A stretch of 60,374 bases of DNA, from assembly GCF_011391645.1 (NCBI RefSeq), contig NZ_JAABQC010000003.1, forward strand, positions 1 to 60,374. Reading direction: 5' to 3'. Below the pieces are notes generated by a model. That model searched no databases, had not been told where the DNA came from, and saw only the letters and a program-made list of their open reading frames with translations. Positions 8,888-19,700 of the stretch are shown here, piece by piece. Numbering within the stretch: position 1 is the first letter of the stretch; each line of letters opens with the position of its first letter. The translations under genes were made by a program, and so were the position numbers. Origin of the DNA: Rhodoferax sp. (lineage in GTDB: Bacteria; Pseudomonadota; Gammaproteobacteria; Burkholderiales; Burkholderiaceae_C).

Positions 8888-9358
8888 TTAAACCTCGCCG
8901 CCAAAGTGCAGGGTGAGGTTGTCGATATATTGCTCCACCAGTTTCTCGAACTCGGATTCGACCAACGGGGCGATCATTTTTTTCATCAGGCCCGGCAGGG
9001 GCAGGGTGAGCTCGCCTTGGAGCTTGAGCACCAGATGGGTGGACTTTTTCTTGTCGGTGATTTGCCAGGAGCCTGACACCAGCGCGTTGCCTTCGCCCGC
9101 CACGGGGGTCCACACCACGCTGCCCTTGGCCTTGTTGGACACATATTTGGAGGCGTAAATGGTTTGCAGACTGATCTGGGCAATGCCGATCTTGGCCATT
9201 TCCCAGCGGTAAACGCCATCGCCCAGATCCACCAACTGGTCTACCTTGGGAAAGAAACTGGCCGACTTCGGCACGTCAGACAGGGTGTCAAAGCAAGTGG
9301 TGTAGTCGGCCTTGACGGCAAATTCGTAACCCAGATCGATGTTGACAATGATGGCCAT
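8888..9358 (-). CDS. SRPBCC/START-like ligand-binding protein
   Basis: A 156-aa protein with the polyketide-cyclase/SRPBCC layout: an N-terminal strand (IIVNIDLGYEFAVKA), a helix with DVPKSASFFPKVDQL, several antiparallel strands, and a long C-terminal helix ending VESEFEKLVEQYIDN that would cap a hydrophobic cavity. Ligand unknown. ATG 9358 was chosen (GGAAA upstream) over an in-frame start 28 codons earlier with no family similarity. It is in an apparent two-gene unit with the flavin reductase. Confidence 0.75.
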   Translation of the reverse strand: MAIIVNIDLGYEFAVKADYTTCFDTLSDVPKSASFFPKVDQLVDLGDGVYRWEMAKIGIAQISLQTIYASKYVSNKAKGSVVWTPVAGEGNALVSGSWQITDKKKSTHLVLKLQGELTLPLPGLMKKMIAPLVESEFEKLVEQYIDNLTLHFGGEV

Positions 9359-9478
9359 GAGCGGATTTCCGTTTGTGTTTAAAAAGGGGTGACTGTAGGG
9401 TTTGGCTCCGATTCTGTCAAAACGAAGCCAAGAGCCCGACAATTCAGGCCCTATTGCACCTTAACCGCTGACCTGCCC

Positions 9479-10438
9479 GTGACCCGACCCACCCTGCTTC
9501 TCGCCCCCATGGAGGGCTTGCTCGACTTTGTCCTGCGCGACATCCTGACGCGGGTGGGCGGGGTTGACCGGTGTGTGTCGGAGTTCATCCGGGTCACCGG
9601 CACGCTCTTTCCCGAGCGCGTTTTTTTGCGCTATGTGCCGGAACTGCTGCAGGGCTGCAAGACCGCATCGGGCGTGCCGGTGCGGCCGCAGTTGCTGGGC
9701 TCGGATGTGGCTTGCCTGGCCGACAACGCGGCGCGACTGGCCGGCATGGGGGCCGAGGGCATTGATTTGAATTTTGGCTGTCCGTCGCCGGTGGTGAACC
9801 GGCATCGCGGCGGTTCGGCCCTGCTTGAAGAGCCTGAACTGCTGTTCCAGATTGTGTCGGCCGTGCGGCGGGCCGTGCCGCCGCACTTGCCGGTGTCGGC
9901 CAAGATGCGGCTCGGCCTGCATGACGATCTCCGCGCCGAAGCCTGCGCTCTGGCGCTCGAGGCTGGTGGCGCGTCCGAACTGGTCGTGCATGCGCGCACC
10001 AAGGCCGACGGATACCGGCCACCGGCCTATTGGGAGCGTATTGCCGACATCCGCCAGGTGGTGCGCTTGCCGTTAGTAGCCAATGGCGAAATCTGGACGG
10101 TTGCTGACGCCTTGCGCTGCCAAGAGGTGTCGGGCTGCCAGAGCCTGATGCTGGGGCGCGGCATGGTGGCCAACCCGGCACTGGCACGCGGCATTCGGGC
10201 AGCTTTGGGGAGCGACTCTGAGTCGGCAAGCCTGAGCTGGCCGCAGCTGATGGTGCTGATCGCTGAATTCTGGCGTCTGGTCTGCGCCCACCTGGAGCGC
10301 GACCAGCAAACCGGGCGCCTCAAGCAGTGGCTCAACCTGTTGCGACGGGTTTATCCGGAAGCCCAAACGGCCTTTGCCGAGGTGCGCACGTATCATGACC
10401 CGGCCGATGTGGAACGCTGGTTGGGTGCGCAGGCATGA
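9479..10438 (+). CDS. dusC: tRNA-dihydrouridine synthase, DusC-like
   Basis: FMN/NADPH-dependent enzyme that reduces uridine to dihydrouridine in tRNA D loops. Signatures are APMEGLLD at the N terminus, DLNFGCPSPVVNRHRGG with the catalytic Cys, and VSAKMRLG; the SLMLGRGMVANP phosphate-binding region closes the barrel. With the GTG start at 9479 it is 319 aa, the DusC size (about 315 aa). The frame is open upstream to a GTG at 9389. DusC-type enzymes act on U16 in E. coli. A 42-bp piece of its 3' region (10229-10270) recurs in decayed form at 11977-12018. Confidence 0.9.
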   Translation: MTRPTLLLAPMEGLLDFVLRDILTRVGGVDRCVSEFIRVTGTLFPERVFLRYVPELLQGCKTASGVPVRPQLLGSDVACLADNAARLAGMGAEGIDLNFGCPSPVVNRHRGGSALLEEPELLFQIVSAVRRAVPPHLPVSAKMRLGLHDDLRAEACALALEAGGASELVVHARTKADGYRPPAYWERIADIRQVVRLPLVANGEIWTVADALRCQEVSGCQSLMLGRGMVANPALARGIRAALGSDSESASLSWPQLMVLIAEFWRLVCAHLERDQQTGRLKQWLNLLRRVYPEAQTAFAEVRTYHDPADVERWLGAQA

Positions 10439-10507
10439 CGGGGTGTCCAGATTTGAATGGCTGATTTTTGGATAAAATTTTTAGACCTCATTCATCTGGA
10501 GAAACCA

Positions 10508-11956
10508 ATGCGTTATGTCAGCACCTTGGTACTGCCCGCCCTCTTCATTGCGACCGCACACGCGCAGACTCTGGAACCGATCGAAATGGTCCGGATCACT
10601 GACAATGACCTGAGCTGTCAGCAAATCTTCGATGAGCGGGGTGGCATGGACAAGGTGATTGCCGAAGCCAAACAGGCCCAATCCAGCAGTCAAACGACTG
10701 CCACAGCCGGGCAGGCTGCCGGTGTCGCCGCCGAAGTCGCCAGCCGGACCGGCATCTTCGGCGCCCTCGGCGGGCTCGGTGGTCACCTGTTTGGCACCGT
10801 CGCCAGCAAGACTGCAGCCGGTGTCGCCGAACAGCAGGGCCAACAGGGCGCGGCTCAGGCTGCTGAGCGCGAGAAGCAAGCCATGGGCCGCAAGGAGCAC
10901 CTCACCTCGGTATTTCTTGCCAAGGGCTGCTCCGCTAGCGACCCCTCCGCAGCACCGAAGACACCCAATGCGTCCATTGGCACAACGACGCCGCTGACAG
11001 CTGCGCCTGCCCCTGCGCCGGTGACTCAGGCCAGCCCGGAAACGCTGGCTGGCAAGCGGGCCGTACCCATGCCGGTAGCTGTAGAAGCCATTAATCCCGA
11101 GGACTTGCTCAGCTCGAACAAAACCTTAATTGTTCCCACCACTTACGTCACGCTGGTCACTGACGGACGCGTTTCCGCCGCTAAACAATCGGGGTTGCTG
11201 CAGCGAGGCAATGCGAGCGCACAGGCTGCCGCCAACTTCAAGGTGAAGGGCCTCGACAAGGCCTATGCCCAGCTTTTGGCGAAGGCAGCTCAGGACAACC
11301 TGGTCGCGCAATTGCGTGCGGCGGGTTATACCGTGTTGACTTATGCCGACGTCATGGATCGCGATCTCTTCCGCAATGCGGCTCGCGAAAGTGGGCCGAT
11401 AAGCGCCTCGGAAGGTGGATTGAATACCCTCATGGTCGCCCCGACCGACGCGCAGATGTTCAAGAGCTCGCTGGTTGGTGGTCAGTTCAGTGAATTTATC
11501 TCTGGCGGCAAGAACCGTATCCCCGATGCCACGCTGTTGATTCCGCAGTATGTGTTTCACGCACCACAATCCTGGGCCGAGGGCAGTCGCGGGTACAGCT
11601 CCGTTTCGGCGACGACCCACGTGGTGCATGGCATGAACATGGCTCAGGCACGGGTGACTTGGTTAGGACAGCCGGTCTCTCGCATGATGCGCGGCATTCC
11701 CGGTGTTGCTACCACTAAAGCCGTCATCAATGTCGGTGAAAAAGTCGGTGAACTGTCCGCAGGTGCCGACGCCTCGCCAACTACCGCAAACGCGCTGAGC
11801 AGCGCACTCAGCGTATTCGGCGGTGGCAACATACAGCGCAGCGTTACAAATTACGAACTGACCATCAACCGTGAGGAGTTTGCCGCCGCTGTAATGAACG
11901 GCGTGCACAACTTCAATTCCGAGGTCGCCAAAGTCGCGGCCGCGGCCAAGCCCTGA
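10508..11956 (+). CDS. Unknown secreted protein with Gly/Ala-rich segment
   Basis: A 482-aa protein I do not recognise. The start at 10508 has GGAGA seven bases upstream and opens a clear signal peptide (MRYVSTLVLPALFIATAHAQ, cleavage after AHA). Then come a Gln/Ala-rich helical stretch, a glycine-zipper-like GALGGLGGHLFGTVASKTAAG near residues 80-105, a Pro/Ala/Thr-rich linker around 150-180, and a C-terminal globular part with VPTTYVTLVTDGR and GLDKAYAQLLAKAAQDNL. The glycine zipper suggests membrane or envelope association. There is no operon partner. A scrap of the upstream dusC gene lies just after its stop, hinting that this gene arrived with a local duplication. Function unknown. Confidence 0.8.
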   Translation: MRYVSTLVLPALFIATAHAQTLEPIEMVRITDNDLSCQQIFDERGGMDKVIAEAKQAQSSSQTTATAGQAAGVAAEVASRTGIFGALGGLGGHLFGTVASKTAAGVAEQQGQQGAAQAAEREKQAMGRKEHLTSVFLAKGCSASDPSAAPKTPNASIGTTTPLTAAPAPAPVTQASPETLAGKRAVPMPVAVEAINPEDLLSSNKTLIVPTTYVTLVTDGRVSAAKQSGLLQRGNASAQAAANFKVKGLDKAYAQLLAKAAQDNLVAQLRAAGYTVLTYADVMDRDLFRNAARESGPISASEGGLNTLMVAPTDAQMFKSSLVGGQFSEFISGGKNRIPDATLLIPQYVFHAPQSWAEGSRGYSSVSATTHVVHGMNMAQARVTWLGQPVSRMMRGIPGVATTKAVINVGEKVGELSAGADASPTTANALSSALSVFGGGNIQRSVTNYELTINREEFAAAVMNGVHNFNSEVAKVAAAAKP

Positions 11957-11972
11957 GCGCCTGCCACGAATT

Positions 11973-11990
11973 GGCCAGCCCGAGCTGGCC
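11973..11990. terminator. Stem-loop after the unknown secreted-protein gene
   Basis: Perfect 7-bp stem GGCCAGC/GCTGGCC with a 4-base loop, 16 bp after the stop codon at 11956. No T-run follows, so it is not a canonical intrinsic terminator. Part of it falls in the dusC-like scrap. Confidence 0.3.
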
Positions 11991-12048
11991 GCAGCCTAAG
12001 GTGCTGTCCGCTGAAGTCAGGGTTTGAATTCGGCTTTGAGCTGGCTTA

Positions 12049-12074
12049 AGAGTGCATTGGATAACATGCACTCT
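12049..12074. repeat. Perfect 9-bp inverted repeat upstream of uvrB
   Basis: AGAGTGCAT and ATGCACTCT flank an 8-base loop, 27 bp before the uvrB ATG. In RNA it would form a stable hairpin in the uvrB leader; in DNA it could be an operator. It does not match a LexA box. Confidence 0.45.
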
Positions 12075-12100
12075 GATTTGAATTTTTGAGCTTGTCCTGA

Positions 12101-14221
12101 ATGTCTGAACCCTTGTCCCTGGCCGTGAGCGACGCTTCCGAGCGTCTGCGCCCCGGCACGTTTGTGCGTTATCCCGACTCGTCCTTTGAGCTGTACCAGC
12201 CCTATCCGCCCGCCGGCGACCAGCCCGAGGCCATCAATCAGCTTGTGGAAGGTGTCAACGACGGCGAGGTGTTCCAGACCCTGCTGGGTGTGACGGGCTC
12301 GGGCAAGACCTTCACCATGGCCAATGTGATTGCGCGCCTGGGGCGGCCAGCCATCGTGTTTGCGCCCAACAAGACGCTGGCGGCGCAGCTCTACAGCGAG
12401 TTCCGCGAATTCTTTCCGAAAAACGCCGTTGAGTACTTTGTCAGCTATTACGACTATTACCAGCCAGAGGCCTATGTGCCACAGCGCGACCTGTTCATCG
12501 AGAAGGACTCTGCGATCAACGAGCACATCGAGCAGATGCGCCTGTCTTGTACCAAGAGCGTGCTGGAGCGCCGCGACGTGGTGATTGTGGCCACCGTGTC
12601 GGCCATCTACGGCATTGGCCAGCCCGAGGCCTATCACAAGATGGTGATGACGCTGCGCGCGGGCGACAAAATGGGCCAGCGCGACATGATTGCGCAGCTG
12701 GTGCGGATGCAGTACCAGCGCAACGACGTCGATTTTTCGCGCGGGGCCTTTCGGGTGCGCGGCGACACCATCGATATCTTTCCGGCCGAACACAGTGAGA
12801 TGGCCATCCGCGTTGAGTTGTTTGACGACGAAATTGAAAGCTTGCAGCTGTTTGACCCGCTGACCGGGCGCATCCGCCAGAAGATTCCGCGTTTTACCGT
12901 TTACCCCAGCAGCCATTACGTCACGCCGCGTGAGCAGGTGTTGAGTGCGGTGGAAGCGATCAAACTTGAGCTGGCTGATCGCATCAAGGAATTTGTGTCA
13001 CAAGGCAAGCTGGTGGAAGCCCAGCGCATTGAGCAGCGCACCCGGTTTGACCTGGAAATGCTCAGCGAGGTCGGGCACTGCAAGGGCATCGAAAACTATT
13101 CACGCCACCTGAGCGGATCGCCACCCGGCGCGCCGCCCGCCACGCTGACCGACTACCTGCCCAAGGACGCGGTCATGTTTCTGGACGAGTCGCACGTGCT
13201 GATCGGCCAGTTTGGCGGCATGTACAACGGCGACCGTTCGCGCAAGACCACGCTGGTCGAATACGGTTTTCGGCTGCCCAGCGCGCTGGACAACCGGCCG
13301 CTCAAGTTCGAGGAGTTCGAGACCAAGATGCGCCAGGCCATTTTTGTTTCGGCCACGCCGGCCCAGTGGGAAAAAGACCATACCGGCCAGGTGGTGGAGC
13401 AACTGGTGCGCCCCACCGGGCTGGTGGATCCCGAGGTGGAGGTGCGCCCGGCCACCAGCCAGGTGGACGACGTGCTGCAGGAGATCCGCATCCGCGTCGA
13501 CAAACACGAGCGGGTGCTGATCACCACGCTGACCAAGCGCATGGCCGAGCAGCTGACCGATTATTTGAGCGACAACGGCGTCAAGGTGCGCTACCTGCAC
13601 AGCGACATCGACACTGTGGAGCGGGTCGAGATTTTGCGCGACCTGCGCCTGGGCGCCTTTGACGTGTTGGTGGGCATCAACCTGCTGCGCGAAGGCCTTG
13701 ATATTCCCGAGGTGTCACTGGTGGCGATTTTGGACGCCGACAAGGAAGGTTTTTTGCGCTCCGAGCGCTCCCTGATCCAGACCATTGGTCGCGCCGCCCG
13801 CAACCTGGAAGGGCGGGCCATCTTGTACGCTGACAAGGTCACCGAATCCATGCGCAAAGCCATTGACGAAACCCAGCGCCGGCGTGTCAAGCAGGTGGCG
13901 CACAACCTGGCGCATGGCATCACGCCGCGCAGCATTGTCAAGGAGGTGCGCGACCTGATCGACGGGGTCTACAGCGAAAAGGCCGGCAAGGAAGCCGAGA
14001 AGCTGGAGCGCGATGCCATGCAGCGCGCCCAGGTGGAAGACATGAGCGAGAAAGACATCTCGCGCGAGATCAAGCGCCTGGAAAAACTCATGATGGAACA
14101 TGCCCGCAACCTGGAGTTTGAAAAAGCCGCGCGGGTGCGGGATCAATTGGCCATTTTGAAGGAGCAGGCCTTTGGCGCCGGAGGCCACGACAACGTGTTG
14201 GCATTGGTGGCGGGAAAATAA
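12101..14221 (+). CDS. uvrB: Excinuclease ABC subunit B
   Basis: DNA damage-recognition helicase-like subunit of nucleotide excision repair, acting with UvrA and UvrC. The 706-aa protein has Walker [10 protein letters not shown] near residue 65-75, the beta-hairpin region [15 protein letters not shown] that clamps [11 protein letters not shown], helicase motifs (TIGRAARN), and a C-terminal UVR motif ([19 protein letters not shown]) that binds UvrC. The N terminus is about 20-30 residues longer than in E. coli. Monocistronic here; no convincing LexA box was found upstream. Confidence 0.98.
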   Translation: MSEPLSLAVSDASERLRPGTFVRYPDSSFELYQPYPPAGDQPEAINQLVEGVNDGEVFQTLLGVTGSGKTFTMANVIARLGRPAIVFAPNKTLAAQLYSEFREFFPKNAVEYFVSYYDYYQPEAYVPQRDLFIEKDSAINEHIEQMRLSCTKSVLERRDVVIVATVSAIYGIGQPEAYHKMVMTLRAGDKMGQRDMIAQLVRMQYQRNDVDFSRGAFRVRGDTIDIFPAEHSEMAIRVELFDDEIESLQLFDPLTGRIRQKIPRFTVYPSSHYVTPREQVLSAVEAIKLELADRIKEFVSQGKLVEAQRIEQRTRFDLEMLSEVGHCKGIENYSRHLSGSPPGAPPATLTDYLPKDAVMFLDESHVLIGQFGGMYNGDRSRKTTLVEYGFRLPSALDNRPLKFEEFETKMRQAIFVSATPAQWEKDHTGQVVEQLVRPTGLVDPEVEVRPATSQVDDVLQEIRIRVDKHERVLITTLTKRMAEQLTDYLSDNGVKVRYLHSDIDTVERVEILRDLRLGAFDVLVGINLLREGLDIPEVSLVAILDADKEGFLRSERSLIQTIGRAARNLEGRAILYADKVTESMRKAIDETQRRRVKQVAHNLAHGITPRSIVKEVRDLIDGVYSEKAGKEAEKLERDAMQRAQVEDMSEKDISREIKRLEKLMMEHARNLEFEKAARVRDQLAILKEQAFGAGGHDNVLALVAGK

Positions 14222-14247
14222 CCTTATTAAATTACTGATCAGTCTAG

Positions 14248-14282
14248 TTACCCGAGTAAAACGCTAGGTTTTTGGTTATACT
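14248..14282 (+). promoter_or_regulatory. iscR promoter with candidate type 1 IscR operator
   Basis: A 25-bp stretch at 14248-14272 matches the remembered E. coli type 1 IscR consensus at about 18 of 25 positions (core CCCGAGTAAAACGCTAGG). It is followed directly by a good -10 element TATACT at 14277-14282, with no strong -35. An operator covering the -35/spacer fits autorepression by [2Fe-2S] IscR. IscR regulation of isc operons is established in other proteobacteria; this site is inferred. Confidence 0.5.
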
Positions 14283-14343
14283 TTGTTCCGTTATCACAGT
14301 TAAACATCAATTTAATCGATAACGAAACAACAGGAGAGTTGCC

Positions 14344-14880
14344 ATGCGTTTGACTACCAAAGGCCGTTTTGCGGTCACTGCAATGATTGATCTGGGCCTG
14401 CGCCAATCGGCTGGCCCAGTCACACTGGCTGCCATCAGCCAGCGTCAACAAATTTCCCTTTCTTACCTGGAGCAACTGTTCGGCAAGTTGCGTCGCAATG
14501 CGCTGGTGGAATCCACCCGCGGCCCCGGCGGCGGCTACACACTGGCGCGCTCACCAGCCGACATCACCGTTGCCGAGATCATCACGTCGGTGGACGAGCC
14601 CCTTGACGCCACCCAGTGCGGCGGCAAGGAAAACTGCCTGGGCGAGGGCGCGCGCTGCATGACGCACGAGCTGTGGGCCTCGTTGAACGTCAAAATGGTC
14701 GAGTTTCTGGACTCGGTCAGCCTGCAAAAGCTGGTTGACGAACAATTGGCCAAGGGCTTTCAGATGGAAGAAAAGCCCACGCTCAAGCGCGCCATTTCCA
14801 GCATGCCGGTGATGCAGCCGATTCGCGTCAACGCGCCCAATTCGGTGTTTGCGCTGGGCAACAGCTACGCCAAGATGTAA
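14344..14880 (+). CDS. iscR: Fe-S cluster-responsive transcriptional regulator IscR
   Basis: Rrf2-family repressor of 178 aa controlling the isc operon it heads. The N-terminal winged helix begins MRLTTKGRFAVTAM. Cluster ligands are Cys92, Cys98 and Cys105 with His108 (QCGGKENCLG and ARCMTHELW); the loop is one residue longer than in E. coli, where the third Cys is 104 and the His 107. A strong site AGGAGAG precedes the ATG. The next gene, iscS, is 28 bp downstream. Confidence 0.97.
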   Translation: MRLTTKGRFAVTAMIDLGLRQSAGPVTLAAISQRQQISLSYLEQLFGKLRRNALVESTRGPGGGYTLARSPADITVAEIITSVDEPLDATQCGGKENCLGEGARCMTHELWASLNVKMVEFLDSVSLQKLVDEQLAKGFQMEEKPTLKRAISSMPVMQPIRVNAPNSVFALGNSYAKM

Positions 14881-14908
14881 TCCACAAACCTGACAAGAAA
14901 TCCCAAAC

Positions 14909-16129
14909 ATGGACAGCACCCCGCACTTTCCCATTTACATGGACTACAGCGCCACCAACCCCTGTGACCAGCGGGTGGTGGATGCCATGATTCCCTGGCT
15001 CAGAAGCCACTTTGGCAACCCGGCGTCACGCAGTCACGCCTGGGGCTGGGAGGCCGAGGCCGCCGTTGAAAACGCCCGTGAACAGGTGGCCGCCCTGATT
15101 GGCGCCGACCCGCGCGAGATCGTCTGGACCTCCGGCGCCACCGAGTCCAACAACCTTGGCATCAAGGGCGCAGCGCACTTTTACCAGTCCAAGGGCAAGC
15201 ACATCATCACGGTCAAGACAGAGCACAAGGCGGTGCTCGACACCTGCCGCGAACTGGAGCGCCAGGGCTTTGAGGTAACTTACCTTGAGGTGCAACCCGA
15301 CGGCCTGGTCAATCTGGACGCCTTCAAGGCTGCCATCCGCCCCGACACCATTCTGGCCAGCGTGATGTACGTCAACAACGAAATCGGCGTCATCCAGGAT
15401 GTGGCCGCCATTGGCGCCATTTGCCGCGAAAAGGGTGTGGTGTTCCATGTGGATGCCGCCCAGGCCACTGGCCGCGTGGCTTTTGACATCAGCAAAATGC
15501 CCATCGACCTGATGAGCCTCACCTCGCACAAAACCTACGGCCCCAAGGGCATTGGTGCGCTGTTTGTGCGGCGCAAGCCCCGCATCCGCCTGGAAGCCCA
15601 GATGCACGGCGGTGGCCATGAGCGCGGTATGCGCTCCGGCACACTGCCCACGCACCAGATCGTCGGCATGGGCGAGGCCTACCGCATTGCCAAAGAAGAA
15701 ATGGCTGCGGAACTGGTCAAGGTGCAGGCGCTGCACGACCGCATGATTGCCGGCCTTGAAGGCATTGAGCAGGTGTTCATCAACGGCCATCTGACGCAGC
15801 GTGTGCCGCACAACCTGAACATGAGCTTCAACTACGTCGAAGGCGAATCGCTGATCATGGGGATCAAGGGCCTGGCGGTGTCAAGCGGCTCGGCCTGCAC
15901 CTCGGCCAGTCTGGAGCCCAGCTATGTGCTGCGCGCCCTGGGCCGCAGCGACGAGTTGGCGCACAGCAGCCTGCGCATGACCATTGGGCGCTGGACCACC
16001 GAAGAAGAGATTGACTATGCCATAGCCACCATCAAGGAAAACGTGGCGCGCCTGCGCGAACTTAGCCCGCTGTGGGACATGTACAAAGACGGTATTGATA
16101 TTTCCACGATTCAGTGGGCTGCCCACTGA
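14909..16129 (+). CDS. iscS: Cysteine desulfurase IscS
   Basis: PLP enzyme that removes sulfur from cysteine as a persulfide and passes it to IscU, and in other bacteria to tRNA thiolation. The 406-aa protein carries the PLP lysine Lys208 ([11 protein letters not shown]) and the mobile-loop persulfide cysteine Cys330 ([16 protein letters not shown]), the group I pattern. It is the second gene of the isc operon, 25 bp before iscU. Confidence 0.98.
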   Translation: MDSTPHFPIYMDYSATNPCDQRVVDAMIPWLRSHFGNPASRSHAWGWEAEAAVENAREQVAALIGADPREIVWTSGATESNNLGIKGAAHFYQSKGKHIITVKTEHKAVLDTCRELERQGFEVTYLEVQPDGLVNLDAFKAAIRPDTILASVMYVNNEIGVIQDVAAIGAICREKGVVFHVDAAQATGRVAFDISKMPIDLMSLTSHKTYGPKGIGALFVRRKPRIRLEAQMHGGGHERGMRSGTLPTHQIVGMGEAYRIAKEEMAAELVKVQALHDRMIAGLEGIEQVFINGHLTQRVPHNLNMSFNYVEGESLIMGIKGLAVSSGSACTSASLEPSYVLRALGRSDELAHSSLRMTIGRWTTEEEIDYAIATIKENVARLRELSPLWDMYKDGIDISTIQWAAH

Positions 16130-16154
16130 ACCTTAGCAATCAAGGAGAAACAAA

Positions 16155-16553
16155 ATGGCATATTCAGAAAAAGTTGTAGATCACTACGAAAACCCCCGCA
16201 ACGTGGGCTCCTTTGACAAGGGTGACGACTCTGTGGGCACCGGCATGGTCGGCGCGCCGGCGTGCGGCGACGTGATGAAATTGCAGATCAAAGTCAACCC
16301 CGAAACCGGCGTGATCGAAGACGCGCGCTTCAAAACCTATGGTTGCGGCTCGGCCATTGCCTCGTCGTCGCTGGTAACCGAATGGGTCAAGGGCAAGACG
16401 CTGGATCAGGCGGCTGCGCTAAAAAACAGCGAAATCGCTGAAGAATTGGCCCTTCCACCTGTCAAAATCCACTGTTCTATCCTGGCTGAAGATGCCATCA
16501 AGGCGGCCGTCAACGACTACCGCCAAAAGCACGCCGAAGCGCAATCCACATAA
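16155..16553 (+). CDS. iscU: Fe-S cluster scaffold IscU
   Basis: Scaffold on which [2Fe-2S] clusters are assembled. The 132-aa protein has the three conserved cysteines Cys37 (GAPACGD), Cys64 (YGCGSAIAS) and Cys107 (IHCSILAEDA), and the LPPVK motif at 100-104 recognised by the chaperone HscA, which is encoded downstream. A clear AGGAGA site precedes the start. Confidence 0.98.
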   Translation: MAYSEKVVDHYENPRNVGSFDKGDDSVGTGMVGAPACGDVMKLQIKVNPETGVIEDARFKTYGCGSAIASSSLVTEWVKGKTLDQAAALKNSEIAEELALPPVKIHCSILAEDAIKAAVNDYRQKHAEAQST

Positions 16554-16573
16554 ACAAAACCTATTAGTTCATC

Positions 16574-16897
16574 ATGGCTGTGACGCTGACCGATGCCGCT
16601 GCCCGGCACATCACCCGCTACCTGACCAAACGCGGCCAGGGTGTGGGCGTGCGACTGGGTGTCAAAACAACCGGGTGCTCCGGCATGGCCTACAAGCTGG
16701 AATATGTCGACGACATCGGCCAGGAAGACATGGTGTTTGAAGGCTTTGGTGTCAAGGTGCTGGTTGACCCAAAAAGTTTTGCCTATCTGGACGGCACCGA
16801 GCTTGATTTTGTGCGCGAAGGGCTCAACGAAGGTTTCAAGTTCAACAACCCAAAAGAGCGTGACCGCTGCGGTTGTGGTGAATCGTTTCGCGTGTGA
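16574..16897 (+). CDS. iscA: A-type Fe-S carrier IscA
   Basis: A 107-aa A-type carrier with the invariant cysteines Cys35 (TTGCSGMAY), Cys99 and Cys101 (RCGCGESF). It delivers iron or Fe-S clusters to apo-targets, especially [4Fe-4S] proteins aerobically. Its TGA stop overlaps the GTG start of hscB, so the two are translationally coupled. Confidence 0.97.
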   Translation: MAVTLTDAAARHITRYLTKRGQGVGVRLGVKTTGCSGMAYKLEYVDDIGQEDMVFEGFGVKVLVDPKSFAYLDGTELDFVREGLNEGFKFNNPKERDRCGCGESFRV

Positions 16898-17412
16898 ACC
16901 TCCAGTCTGACGATTTCGAGCTGTTCGGGCTTGAGCGGCGCTTTGCCCAGGACCGCGCGGTGCTCGATGCACTCTGGAAAGACCTGCAGCGTCAGGCCCA
17001 CCCCGACAAGTTCAGTGCCCAGGGCGCTGCGGCCCAGCGCATCGCCATGCAGTGGTCGGTGCGCATCAATGAGGCTTACCAGCGCCTGAAAAACCCTCTC
17101 AAACGAGCCGCCTACCTGTGCGAACTGCACGGCGCGCCAGTCAATGCTGAAAACAACACCGCCATGCCCGCTTCGTTCCTGATGCAGCAAATGCAGTGGC
17201 GCGAAGAGCTTGACGAGGCGCAGGGTGCACCGGACCTTGAGCAGATCGGCCAGCAGTGCCGCCAGGCCGAGCGCGACGTGCTTCATAAAATAGAACAGCT
17301 GCTGGACCAGTCGCACGACTATGCAGCCGCCGTGGCGCAGGTCAGGGCGCTGATGTTCATCGAGCGCTTTGCCGCAGATGTCAATGACCGGCTGGACCAG
17401 ATCGAATCTTGA
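16894..17412 (+). CDS. hscB: J-domain co-chaperone HscB
   Basis: A 172-aa DnaJ-type co-chaperone that brings IscU to HscA and stimulates its ATPase. The J-domain HPD is seen in [12 protein letters not shown], and the C-terminal helical IscU-binding part includes [13 protein letters not shown] start inside the iscA stop region. A small dispersed repeat (17450-17478) sits between this gene and hscA. Confidence 0.95.
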   Translation: MNLQSDDFELFGLERRFAQDRAVLDALWKDLQRQAHPDKFSAQGAAAQRIAMQWSVRINEAYQRLKNPLKRAAYLCELHGAPVNAENNTAMPASFLMQQMQWREELDEAQGAPDLEQIGQQCRQAERDVLHKIEQLLDQSHDYAAAVAQVRALMFIERFAADVNDRLDQIES

Positions 17413-17449
17413 GAACAGCGAAAATTGCGTCAATACCGAAGCCGCGAGC

Positions 17450-17478
17450 TGTCATTGCGGACCTGATCCGCAATCCAT
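17450..17478. repeat. Dispersed hairpin repeat, family II, copy 1
   Basis: Begins TGTCATTGCGG and ends CCGCAATCCAT; the arms ATTGCGGA/TCCGCAAT form an 8-bp stem. Near-identical ends occur at 27521-27550. It lies inside the isc operon, between hscB and hscA. Confidence 0.6.
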
Positions 17479-17494
17479 ATTTACCCAATTGATC

Positions 17495-19351
<1,857 letters not shown>

Positions 19352-19361
19352 TCAATTCATC

Positions 19362-19700
19362 ATGCCCATCATCAAAATTTTGCCCCACGCCGAATATTGC
19401 CCTCAGGGTGCGGAAGTGTCTGCACCCGCAGGCACCTCCATTTGCGAAGCCTTGCTGGACAACCACATCAACATCGAGCACGCCTGCGAAATGAGCCGCG
19501 CCTGCACCACCTGCCACGTCATCGTGCGCGAAGGCTTTGAGTCATTGGCCCCGTCGGAAGAAGACGAAGACGATCTGCTGGACCAGGCCTGGGGCCTGCA
19601 ACCCAACTCGCGCCTGAGCTGTCAGGCCATCCTGACGCAGAAAAACCTGGTGATCGAGATCCCCAAGTACTCCATCAACCATGCCAAGGAAGGTCACTGA
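19362..19700 (+). CDS. fdx: Isc-type [2Fe-2S] ferredoxin
   Basis: Adrenodoxin-like ferredoxin of 112 aa supplying electrons for cluster assembly. The four ligands are Cys42, Cys48, Cys51 (ACEMSRACTTC) and Cys87 (LSCQAIL), at the E. coli positions. ATG 19362 was chosen because the family sequence starts there (MPIIKILPHAEYCP). It ends the isc operon proper; iscX is not present, and the stop overlaps the dnaQ start. Confidence 0.97.
   Translation: MPIIKILPHAEYCPQGAEVSAPAGTSICEALLDNHINIEHACEMSRACTTCHVIVREGFESLAPSEEDEDDLLDQAWGLQPNSRLSCQAILTQKNLVIEIPKYSINHAKEGH

Noticed and set aside
12001-12018. LexA box upstream of uvrB (CTGTCCGCTGAAGTCAG)
   Set aside because: Spacing is CTG-N11-CAG, not N10, and the centre is not A+T-rich; it also falls in the dusC-like scrap.
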